Shown in pieces: positions 43,505-49,983 of a stretch of DNA of 49,983 nt (the first letter of the stretch is position 1; every line of letters begins with the position of its first letter). The notes beneath the pieces are model-generated. The model was not told where the DNA came from. It did not search any database and saw nothing but the letters and a program-made list of their open reading frames with translations. Source of the stretch: Rhodospirillales bacterium (GTDB lineage: Bacteria; Pseudomonadota; Alphaproteobacteria; Rhodospirillales; JANQFP01); the NCBI GenBank assembly GCA_028277795.1, contig JANQFP010000037.1, positions 1 to 49,983 of the forward strand, read 5' to 3'. The position numbers and the translations under genes are program-made.

Positions 43505-43553
43505 TAGAGCACGGTTCGATCAGATCGGATCGATCTGATCGAACCGTGCTCTA
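43505..43553. repeat. Palindromic element 2 (perfect 23-bp stem)
   Basis: A perfect inverted repeat with 23-base arms and a 3-base loop, starting TAGAGCACGGTTCGATCAGA. It shares the AGAGCA/TGCTCT ends with element 1, only 15 bases away, but its inner stem differs. Two related hairpins in tandem suggest members of one repeat family. Confidence 0.8.
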
Positions 43554-43644
43554 GGCCGCGGCACCGCTCGTCGCGGGTTTCCAACGACGGCGAGAGCGCC
43601 TACACTCTTCGGCCCCGGCGCACGCCGGACCTGCGGGAGGACAC

Positions 43645-44046
43645 ATGATGACCATACGGCACGCGGTGGCGGCTCTGGCCGTCGCCACGGTGGTGGCCGG
43701 TTGCGGATCGGCCGAAAAGGAATTCATCGAATCCGGCGCCGCGCCACTGGCCGCCGACGACCTGCAGGTGCTGCTCACCGGCAACACCATCGCCGGCCGC
43801 GGCGAGGCCGATTTCTACATGTTCTTCGGGCCGGACGGGCAGGTGAAGGGCCGTTGGTCCACCGGGCCGGAAGCGGGCACCTGGTCGGTGGACAAGGACA
43901 AGCTGTGCATCCAGTGGCAGAACACCAAGCGCGAGCACGGCTGTCAGAAGGCGTACCGCGACGGCAACCGATATGCCGTCGTCGATACCGACGGCGACCT
44001 CCACTACCGGTTCTCGATCATCGAGGGCAACCCGCAGGGGATGTGA
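43645..44046 (+). CDS. Small lipoprotein of unknown function
   Basis: A 133-residue protein with a lipoprotein signal (MMTIRHAVAALAVATVVAGC; lipobox VAGC). The mature part contains a stretch TIAGRGEADFYMFFGPDGQV with a glycine- and aspartate-rich beta pattern, and two Cys (KLCIQWQ, EHGC). This looks like small periplasmic domains found in alphaproteobacteria with no assigned role. Convergent with the decarboxylase gene. Confidence 0.82.
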   Translation: MMTIRHAVAALAVATVVAGCGSAEKEFIESGAAPLAADDLQVLLTGNTIAGRGEADFYMFFGPDGQVKGRWSTGPEAGTWSVDKDKLCIQWQNTKREHGCQKAYRDGNRYAVVDTDGDLHYRFSIIEGNPQGM

Positions 44047-44056
44047 CGCGGCGGCG

Positions 44057-45190
44057 TCAGATGTAGTGCTCCCGCAGCGGCGGGAAGCCGTTGAAGCCGA
44101 CCGACGCGTAGGTGCTGGTGTAGGCGCCGGCCGACAGAAGACGCACCCGGTCGCCGGTCGCCAGCGCCAGCGGCAGGGTGTAGCCCGCGGTCTCGTACAG
44201 GATGTCGGCACCGTCGCAGGTGGGGCCGGCGATGGCCACCGGCCCTTCCGGACCGCCGTCGTGGGGCGTCTCCACCGGGTAGCGGATGGCCTCGCCCATG
44301 GTCTCGGCGAGGCCGCCGAACTTGCCCACGTCGAAGTACACCCACCGCACGTCGTCGCCGTAGCCCTTGCGGGAGACCAGCACCACCTCGGTCTCCAGCA
44401 CCCCGGCCTCGGCGGCGATGGACCGGCCCGGCTCGATGATCATGTCGGGGAGCGCGTTGCCGAAATGCCGCGTCATGGCGGTCATGATGGCGTCGGCGAA
44501 GCGGTCGAGGCCGGGCAGGCTGTCGCCCCGGTACCGCGCCGGGAAGCCGCCGCCCAGGTTGAGCATGCGCACCTCGATGCCGGCCTCGCGCAGATCCGAG
44601 AACACCATGGCCGCGCGGCCGATGGCCACCTGCCACTGCTCGGGGTTCGTCTGCTGCGAACCCACGTGGAAGGAGATGCCGTGGGGCTCCAGCCCCCGGT
44701 CGGCGGCCCGCACCATCAGGTCGCGGGCCATGTCCAGCTCGCAGCCGAACTTGCGCGACAGCGGCCAGTCGGCGCCGATGCTGGAGGTGAGGATGCGGCA
44801 GTAGACCCGCGCCCCCGGCGCCGCGGCGGCCAGCTTGTCCAGCTCGCCCGCGCTGTCGAAGGCGAACAGCCGCACGCCGCGCTCGAAGGCATGGGCGATG
44901 TCGCGCTGCTTCTTGATGGTGTTGCCGTAGGAGATGGACTCCGCCGGCGCGCCGGCGGCCAGGCACAGGTCCACCTCCCGGGCGCTGGCGGCATCGAAGC
45001 ACGAGCCCAGGCGGGTCAGGGTCGCCAGCACCGGCGCGGCCGGGTTGGCCTTCACCGCGTAGTAGACCTCCGCCAGGGGCAGGGCCCGGCGGAGCGCCCG
45101 GTAGTTGGCCTCGACCACGTCCAGGTCGACCACCAGGCACGGCGTCTCGGGGCGCCGTCGGGCCAGGAATTGTGCGATCTTCGGGGTCAT
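44057..45190 (-). CDS. Type III PLP-dependent decarboxylase (ornithine/diaminopimelate type)
   Basis: A 377-residue fold-type III enzyme starting MTPKIAQFLARRRPETPC. The PLP lysine is in VYYAVKANP, the glycine loop is NLGGGFPARY, EPGRSI binds phosphate and the active-site Cys is in GPTCDGADILYE. This length and pattern are those of bacterial ornithine or lysine/ornithine decarboxylases of the eukaryotic type, which start polyamine synthesis. Diaminopimelate or other substrates are not excluded. Confidence 0.9.
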   Translation of the reverse strand: MTPKIAQFLARRRPETPCLVVDLDVVEANYRALRRALPLAEVYYAVKANPAAPVLATLTRLGSCFDAASAREVDLCLAAGAPAESISYGNTIKKQRDIAHAFERGVRLFAFDSAGELDKLAAAAPGARVYCRILTSSIGADWPLSRKFGCELDMARDLMVRAADRGLEPHGISFHVGSQQTNPEQWQVAIGRAAMVFSDLREAGIEVRMLNLGGGFPARYRGDSLPGLDRFADAIMTAMTRHFGNALPDMIIEPGRSIAAEAGVLETEVVLVSRKGYGDDVRWVYFDVGKFGGLAETMGEAIRYPVETPHDGGPEGPVAIAGPTCDGADILYETAGYTLPLALATGDRVRLLSAGAYTSTYASVGFNGFPPLREHYI

Positions 45191-45390
45191 CCCGGATCCC
45201 CCATCCATGCGCTGCGCTGCGGCGCGGGCACCGCGGCCCGGTGCTGCGCCGATGACGTGTGGCACCCGCGGCGCGGTCGCCGGGGCACGGAGGCTCGCGG
45301 GCGGAAAACCGGCTTTATACGCCATTTCCCGGTCCGGGAAACCAAAAAATCGTCGCCGCATGCCCCGACGCTCTGAGCGAACCCGGGTGC

Positions 45391-46362
45391 TCAGATCAAT
45401 CCGGCGAGCGGCGAGGACGGGTCGGCGTAGAGCTTCTTGGGCATGCGCCCGGCCAGGTAGGCGAGCCGGCCCGCCTCGACCGCCATCTTCATGGCGCGGG
45501 CCATGCGGATGGGGTCCTTGGCCTCGGCGATGGCGGTGTTCATGAGCACCCCGTCGCAGCCCAGCTCCATGGCCACGGTGGCGTCGGACGCGGTGCCGAC
45601 CCCGGCGTCCACCAGCACCGGAACCCCCGCCTGCTCGACGATGAGCCGGATGTTGACCGGGTTCTGGATGCCCAGCCCCGAGCCGATGGGGGCGGCCAGC
45701 GGCATGATGGCGACGCACCCCATGTCCTCCAGGCGCTTGGCCATGATGGGATCGTCGGTGCAGTAGACCATGACCTTGAAGCCCTCCGCGATCAGGGTCT
45801 CGGCGGCGGCCAGGGTCTCGGTCATGTTCGGGTACAGCGTGCGTTCGTCGCCGAGGACCTCCAGCTTGATCAGGTCCCAGCCCCCGGCCTCGCGGGCCAG
45901 CCGCAGCGTACGCACGGCATCGTCGGCCGTGTAGCAGCCGGCGGTGTTGGGCAGGAAGGTGTAGGTCTTGGGGTCCACGTAGTCGACCAGCATGGGCTGG
46001 CTGGGGTCGGTCAGGTTGACCCGGCGCACGGCGACGGTGACGATCTCGGCGCCCGAAGCCTCGATGGCCCGCGCCGTCTCCTCGAAGTCCTTGTACTTGC
46101 CGGTGCCCACTAGAAGCCGCGACCAGAAGGGGCGGCCGGCCACCGCGAAGGTGTCGGCCTCGGCGCCGCCGCCGATGAAATGCACGATCTCCAGCCTGTC
46201 GCCCTCGCCGAGGGGCGTGTCGGCGTAGGTGGACCGCGGCACGATCTCGCGGTTGCGCTCGACCGCCACCTTGGCCGGGTCGAGGCCGATCTCACCCAGC
46301 AGTTGGGCCACCGTGAGGGGTTCCTGGAAGCTCTTGTCTTCGCCGTTGATGGTCAGGCGCAT
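45391..46362 (-). CDS. thiSG: ThiS-ThiG fusion: sulfur carrier and thiazole synthase
   Basis: A 323-residue bifunctional protein. Residues 1-66 are ThiS, ending in HFIGGG where Gly64-Gly65 correspond to its normally C-terminal Gly-Gly. Residues from about 72 are ThiG, thiazole synthase, with the substrate-binding Lys in [11 protein letters not shown] and the glycine-rich [15 protein letters not shown]. ThiS normally carries a terminal thiocarboxylate, so the internal glycines require processing or a different sulfur route. Such fusions are known in databases. It is alone, without other thi genes in view. Confidence 0.93.
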   Translation of the reverse strand: MRLTINGEDKSFQEPLTVAQLLGEIGLDPAKVAVERNREIVPRSTYADTPLGEGDRLEIVHFIGGGAEADTFAVAGRPFWSRLLVGTGKYKDFEETARAIEASGAEIVTVAVRRVNLTDPSQPMLVDYVDPKTYTFLPNTAGCYTADDAVRTLRLAREAGGWDLIKLEVLGDERTLYPNMTETLAAAETLIAEGFKVMVYCTDDPIMAKRLEDMGCVAIMPLAAPIGSGLGIQNPVNIRLIVEQAGVPVLVDAGVGTASDATVAMELGCDGVLMNTAIAEAKDPIRMARAMKMAVEAGRLAYLAGRMPKKLYADPSSPLAGLI

Positions 46363-46506
46363 GGTTGCCCTTTTTTCTGTCTTGCCGGTCGGTCGTTGGT
46401 GCCGAGCGGCGGAGTATGGCGGGCGGCACCCGCCGGTTCAACCGGGCGCCGACGTGCCGGCTGTCGGCGCCGCGGCCGGCGTGGTATACACGCTCACCCC
46501 TAACCG

Positions 46507-46772
46507 AGTGGTCTGGATGAGACATATGGCACACATACGACGGCCTTCCAAGGTCAGCCGGCCAGGCGCGCGGCGTGCCGCGATGCTGGAGCATCGCAAA
46601 CGCCGCGCAACGCCGCCGGGGGGCTTGGAAGGCCGCCCCTCGGGTCGCGTTTCCCGCCGTCTCGGGGCGTCGAGCGCGCTGGACGATGGGCCGCCATCGC
46701 CTGCACACGCTCTCCTGCCGAGACGGCGGGAAACGCGATCGTATGGGGACCATATGTCTCATCCAGACCACT
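46507..46772. repeat. Nested palindromic MITE-like element
   Basis: A 266-bp element bounded by perfect 23-base inverted repeats, AGTGGTCTGGATGAGACATA (then TGG) at each end. Inside are two further inverted repeats: 46541-46552 with 46624-46635 (12 bp), and 46645-46665 with 46718-46738 (21 bp, perfect). A small hairpin lies at 46581-46596. There is no protein-coding frame that looks real and no clear target-site duplication. It lies between the leftward thiSG gene and rightward aroQ. That it is a non-autonomous transposable element is inference. Confidence 0.75.
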
Positions 46773-46786
46773 AGTGCGCGACCGCC

Positions 46787-47230
46787 ATGACCGCCAGCGT
46801 CCTGGTCCTCAACGGCCCCAACCTCAACCTGCTGGGCACCCGCGAGCCCGAGACCTACGGCCGCGAGACCCTGGCCGACATCGAGGCCGCCTGCACGCGC
46901 CGCGCCGAGGCCCTGGGCCTCGCCGTGACCTTCCGCCAGAGCAACGCCGAGGGCGAGCTGGTGGACTGGATCCAGCAGGCCCGCGGCACCCATGACGTAT
47001 TGGTCGTCAATGCCGGCGCCTACACCCACACGTCGGTGGCCATCCTCGACGCCCTGCTCGCCTGCGAGGTCCCGGTCATCGAGGTGCATCTGTCCAACAT
47101 CCACCGCCGCGAGGACTTCCGCCACCACTCCTACGTCTCCCGCGCCGCCGTCGGCATGATCGCCGGCCTCGGTGGCCACGGTTACGAGCTGGCCCTGGAG
47201 GCGGCCGCGAGGATGGTGGAGACGGGCTGA
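46787..47230 (+). CDS. aroQ: 3-dehydroquinate dehydratase, type II
   Basis: This enzyme dehydrates 3-dehydroquinate in the shikimate pathway. The 147-residue protein has [20 protein letters not shown] with the catalytic Tyr, [16 protein letters not shown], and [20 protein letters not shown]. Length and motifs are complete. The usual neighbours accB and accC do not follow; instead a gene-poor stretch starts here. The end of the palindromic element lies 15 bases before its ATG. Confidence 0.96.
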   Translation: MTASVLVLNGPNLNLLGTREPETYGRETLADIEAACTRRAEALGLAVTFRQSNAEGELVDWIQQARGTHDVLVVNAGAYTHTSVAILDALLACEVPVIEVHLSNIHRREDFRHHSYVSRAAVGMIAGLGGHGYELALEAAARMVETG

Positions 47231-47892
47231 GGGCGGGCGACGTCGGCACTCCGCTTCCCGGCCGGCCGGGCGCTCCGGCTGCGGCCGATCCCCATGATCG
47301 CAGCCAACCGCTCCGACAGTCCATTGCGTCACGGCCCCATTTGCGACACCCGAAAGCCCCAAATCGCGGCCAAATGCTTGATGCGACTAATAATTCCTAA
47401 ACCAGCCCTCATAGATCTGTCAGCAGATGTAAGCATATGTCATCATTTTTACGAATATCTTTACATTTTCAAAGCGTTACGTGCGCCTACATCCCCCACA
47501 ACCTCGCTCCGAAGAAAATAGGATCATATTCGTTTTTCAAGGCCGTGTCAACTGGCGGCGTGTTCGAGGTCAGCCGGTTCGGGACGCGGCGGCGGCGCCC
47601 GGTGGCTCGGCGACCGCGCCGTGACGCCGCCTGGAGCGGCAGCGGAATTCGACAAAACCCTAATACGGGGACAGTATATTGATTTCACCTTCCGCCACCC
47701 CGGGGGCAAGAACGATTAGCCACGGCACCTAAGAAATCGGTATACTGTCCCCGTATTCGCGTATTTCGGTCCCCGCCGACGCCGACGGCTTCCTCATCCC
47801 CTGGCTCGCCTACAAAGCCGCCGAAATCACCTGGACCTGGCTCGGCGGCTGAGCTCCGCCGCCGGCGTCCCGGGCGTCATGCGGGAACCATT
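47231..47892. other. Gene-poor interval after aroQ
   Basis: No supported complete gene. The part 47380-47560 is more AT-rich than the surroundings. A repeat lies at 47662-47757 and is listed separately. At about 47763-47852 a rightward frame (ADADGFLIPWLAYKAAEITW) ends in a TGA and looks like the tail of a lost gene, but its family is not recognised. Confidence 0.45.
47662..47757. repeat. RAYT/REP-like inverted repeat
   Basis: Ends AATACGGGGACAGTATATTG (then ATTT) at 47662-47685 and the inverted equivalent at 47734-47757, with two mismatches. The form NNGGGGACAGTATACNGATTT is typical of dispersed repeats tied to REP-associated tyrosine transposases. Part of the right half recurs near 49201-49235, so a second copy is present. 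No transposase gene is in the window. Confidence 0.65.
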
Positions 47893-48276
47893 TCAGACCC
47901 GCTCGGCATGCACGCGTTCGTTGGCGGAATAGGGATCGATCTCGACCACGATCCGCCCGACCAGCGGCACCGGCACCTTGCGGCGGCCGTCCTTTTCCAT
48001 GCGGACGAGCCCGGCGGCAGAGAGCTTTTCCAAGGTGCGCAGCAGGTTGGGCTCGGCCCGGCCGGCCAGCTCGGCCAGGTGGGCCACGGACTGCGGCCAG
48101 CGGTCGCGGATCAGCGCCAACAGGCGGCGGTTCTCCGGGGTCAGCAGACGCGCCAGGGCCTCGACGGACTCGAAGCTGGGCGTCGCCGCATCGGCCGGCG
48201 CGGGCTTCTCGCCGCGCGCCACCGCTCGCATGTGGTCTTCGAGGTCCGACAAGCTTTGAATCTTGGGATCAGTCAT
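47893..48276 (-). CDS. TumA-like antitoxin (HVO_A0114-type HTH protein)
   Basis: A 127-residue protein with a winged HTH in the middle (LTPENRRLLALIRDRWPQSV, AELAGRAEPNLLRTLEKL), followed by RMEKDGRRKVPVPLVGRIVV. This pattern is that of DNA-binding antitoxins placed next to DUF6516/TumE toxins. Just upstream, overlapping by eight bases, is a C-terminal piece of such a toxin, so the order is toxin then antitoxin. The antitoxin is complete. Confidence 0.75.
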   Translation of the reverse strand: MTDPKIQSLSDLEDHMRAVARGEKPAPADAATPSFESVEALARLLTPENRRLLALIRDRWPQSVAHLAELAGRAEPNLLRTLEKLSAAGLVRMEKDGRRKVPVPLVGRIVVEIDPYSANERVHAERV

Positions 48277-48538
48277 CCCGTTTTTCTCCCGTATTCTCGA
48301 TCCTTGCGACGGTGTCCGACAATCCCTGCTCGGCCAGGACGCGCCGGACCTCGCGGAAGAAGTCGGCGAGCAGCGTATCGGCGTCCGTGAAGGCGTATGG
48401 CCGGCCTTCGTCGCCTTCCGTGCGATGCCAGTGGTCGGTCGCCTGCCGTCGGGCCCACCTATTTCGTACCCTACCTGGACGCACGGCTAGAGGTATGTTC
48501 CCAAGACATAGGGGACAATTTCGTGCCGCTCTTGCCAC
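48269..48538 (-). pseudogene. Fragment of a TumE-like (DUF6516) toxin
   Basis: Only the C-terminal part is recognisable: TDHWHRTEGDEGRPYAFTDA and LLADFFREVRRVL, which matches the end of TumE/DUF6516 toxins (GDHRHxGxxEExYxFxxxxxLLADFxxDV). The first 30 or so residues of the open frame show no family resemblance, so the N-terminal half of the toxin is missing. It lies directly before the YodC-like gene. Confidence 0.6.
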
Positions 48539-48769
48539 CTACGCGGAAGCCACCGAACCGAGCGGCGAAACACCCTCAATCGTGAGGTGTACTACCCCTC
48601 GGCCTTTTCCGCCGACTTCAAGCAACCTGGGGTCAAAGGCCCTTTCTTTGATCCTCCGGCCTTCGTCAAACCAAATACATACGATTTCGTCGTTAGTCAC
48701 TTGTTCCACCGACATATCGGGGCCGCCCGATTTCAGGCAGACGACATCGCCGATCTCGAACTTCATCAT
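48539..48769 (-). CDS. YodC/DUF2158-like small protein
   Basis: A 76-residue protein. The ATG-ATG start is preceded by AAGGAG at ideal spacing. KFEIGDVVCLKSGGPDMSVE and IVCIWFDEGRRIKERAFDP match the small beta-barrel-like DUF2158 family (E. coli YodC). Function is unknown; such genes are often seen in mobile DNA. It is upstream of the broken TumE-like toxin on the same strand. Confidence 0.72.
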   Translation of the reverse strand: MMKFEIGDVVCLKSGGPDMSVEQVTNDEIVCIWFDEGRRIKERAFDPRLLEVGGKGRGVVHLTIEGVSPLGSVASA

Positions 48770-49069
48770 TGGACTCCTTCAAGAAACCGAAGATTCACCA
48801 GGAAGCGGTGCACCCTGATGGACGTCATTGATCCGACCTCGCCTAGGTTCGACGATGCTAGAGTCACCCCTCCGACATCTAGATATTGGGGTTTGGGTTG
48901 TCTGCTTACACTATTTATGCCTAGTAGTCTCGGCTGTGGGAATCAAGGTGCGCGCAGAAGACCTCCGCCCGAAGCACCTTCTGGCGATTCGGTGCGGATG
49001 TGGTGATCGCCGGCGCAACACAGATCGCGCTACCCCGTCGTCACCCCCCGCCTACCTGGCGGCGCTGTT
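48770..49069. other. Interval without supported gene
   Basis: No complete gene. A rightward frame ending at about 49073 contains VRAEDLRPKHLLAIRCGCGD, which looks like part of a small Cys-containing domain, but the rest shows no family features. It may be a remnant. Confidence 0.35.
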
Positions 49070-49197
49070 TTAAACCGGCTCGGCATGCACGCGGTCGTTG
49101 GCGGAGTAGGGGTCGATCTCGACGACGATGCGGCCGATCAGCGGCACCGGCACCTTTCGGCGGCCGTCCTTTTCCATGCGGATCAGCCCGGCCGCAG
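49070..49197 (-). pseudogene. Second, broken copy of the TumA-like antitoxin C-terminus
   Basis: The last 41 residues repeat the end of the TumA-like protein at 47893-48276 with few changes (AAGLIRMEKDGRRKVPVPLI, then EIDPYSANDRVHAEPV). Everything before this is missing. It abuts sequence resembling the right half of the repeat at 47662-47757, so the copy was probably cut by insertion or recombination at that element. Confidence 0.7.
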
Positions 49198-49200
49198 GAA

Positions 49201-49235
49201 AGATAAACCACGGCATCCAAGAAAACGGTCCCCGA
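49201..49235. repeat. Partial second copy of the RAYT/REP-like repeat
   Basis: The stretch containing CCACGGCATCCAAGAAA, then CGGTCCCC, closely matches CCACGGCACCTAAGAAA at about 47719-47735 followed by CGGT and later CCCC. It sits at the break point of the duplicated antitoxin end. Confidence 0.5.
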
Positions 49236-49316
49236 TTTCTTCCACAATAACCGGTTACTGTCTGCGGAGTTCCGAAGCGGTGCGAAGATGAACGCCGCAC
49301 GGCTCGGAATGTCCGA

Positions 49317-49793
49317 CTACGCGGTCCGCGGATTCAGCCTCCACAGGGTGAGGTTGAGGAATGACGCAAAACCCACCCAAAGCAGGTAGGGCACGAGGAG
49401 CCACGCGGAGGTCGCGCTGATCGGCGCGAACAGGACCATGAGCAGGACGATGGAGGCCCAGAGGGCGAGGACCTCGTAGAACGCCCAGTCCATCCGGCGG
49501 GCGCCGAAAAACAGGGCCGACCAAAGGGCGTTCAGGCCGCAGTGCACCCCGAAGGCAACCATCGGCACGGTCGCTGCCCCGTCCGCGGCGTTCTCCCAGA
49601 CCAGCCAGGCGCTGAGAGCGAGCAGGGCATAGATCACCGACCACACCGGCGCGAACAGCCAGTCGGGGGGATTCCACGACGGCTTGGCGATTCCCGCGTA
49701 CCACGCGCCGGGCCGGAAATAGGCCCCGGACGATGCGGTCGCCAGGCAGATCAGAATGAAAACGGACAGGGAAAGAAGTTGGCTTGCGTCCAT
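49317..49793 (-). CDS. TspO/MBR family protein
   Basis: A 158-residue membrane protein with five hydrophobic segments. Conserved TspO patterns are present: KPSWNPPDWLFAPVWSVIYA, NALWSALFFGARRMDWAF and YLLWVGFASFLNLTLWRLN. In alphaproteobacteria TspO binds porphyrins and affects tetrapyrrole and stress responses. The ATG at MDASQLLSLS is chosen over an upstream in-frame ATG with no membrane homology. The 190 bases from here to the window end hold nothing recognisable. Confidence 0.92.
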   Translation of the reverse strand: MDASQLLSLSVFILICLATASSGAYFRPGAWYAGIAKPSWNPPDWLFAPVWSVIYALLALSAWLVWENAADGAATVPMVAFGVHCGLNALWSALFFGARRMDWAFYEVLALWASIVLLMVLFAPISATSAWLLVPYLLWVGFASFLNLTLWRLNPRTA

Positions 49794-49983
49794 GGGCTCG
49801 GGGGGGGGCGCCTCCGGTTCGATCGACGCACATGCATAGCGCGAGTCGGCGTCGAAGGCTACCCGCTGCCGTCCGCTAACCCGCATTTCTCACATCCGCC
49901 ACGATCTGCGTCGCGTCCCGGCGGCCGCCCCGCCAGGAGCGGGCCGAAAAGCGTAGCCTGCGCTACGGTTGAGGTCCGCGACG

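Noticed and set aside
46363..46500. Possible TPP riboswitch upstream of thiSG
   Set aside because: Read on the minus strand, the leader has a GGGGTGAG stretch but lacks the conserved CTGAGA and ACCCGAACCTGATC-like parts of the aptamer.
46292..47362. Open frame of 356 residues on the minus strand over the palindromic element and aroQ
   Set aside because: It runs through inverted repeats and antisense to aroQ, with no family pattern.

Overview
This window comes from the chromosome of a high-GC alphaproteobacterium, most likely a member of the Rhodospirillales. I infer this from the gene order pyrB-pyrC'-plsY-dprA-topA-rnr, a DivK-type response regulator, a class I PHA synthase, MeaB, a fused ThiS-ThiG and the strong third-position GC bias. 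The species cannot be named from what is here. I saw no rRNA, tRNA, CRISPR array or complete insertion sequence.

Layout. 1-10770 is a rightward housekeeping run: pyrB, a degenerate dihydroorotase-like pyrC', plsY, dprA, topA, rnr and a secreted S41 protease. Most of these genes overlap or lie a few bases apart. A less GC-rich NYN-domain gene (10903-11541) separates it from rpmG. 11834-18211 is mostly leftward: divK, a 32-residue membrane peptide, a CRP/FNR regulator, purU, a gamma-glutamyltransferase-like enzyme and a TPR-glycosyltransferase. 18445-23684 runs rightward: a ChaN-PDZ protein overlapping an M1 metallopeptidase, a small exported protein and purA.

23720-31161 is the main accessory region. 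It holds a paired palindromic repeat, a rhodanese, a HigBA-like locus whose toxin has lost its middle, and a small antitoxin followed by a MazF/PemK toxin cut off after about 23 residues. The cut lies at the edge of an AT-rich island carrying two convergent membrane-protein genes. uvrA and a TIR/deoxyribosyltransferase-like gene follow. 31162-41591 returns to core metabolism: alaC-hom-recJ, an OmpA-type lipoprotein, phaC and a four-gene cluster (isochorismatase, alpha/beta hydrolase, gamma carbonic anhydrase, MeaB). 41652-47230 holds an RhlE-type helicase with a strong promoter, a stand-alone Lrp/AsnC ligand domain, two long palindromes, a lipoprotein, an ornithine/diaminopimelate-type decarboxylase, thiS-thiG, a nested palindromic element and aroQ.

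47231-49300 is a second decayed accessory patch: a RAYT/REP-like repeat, a TumA-like antitoxin with only a fragment of its TumE-like toxin, a YodC-like gene, and a second broken copy of the antitoxin end next to a second copy of the repeat. A TspO homologue closes the window.

The points most worth attention are the catalytic Cys-to-Trp change in phaC, three toxin-antitoxin loci that each kept the antitoxin but lost most of the toxin, the AT-rich island inside a toxin gene, and several structured palindromic elements. I do not see a complete, clearly new multi-gene system. The best candidates are the island membrane-protein pair and the TIR-like gene.
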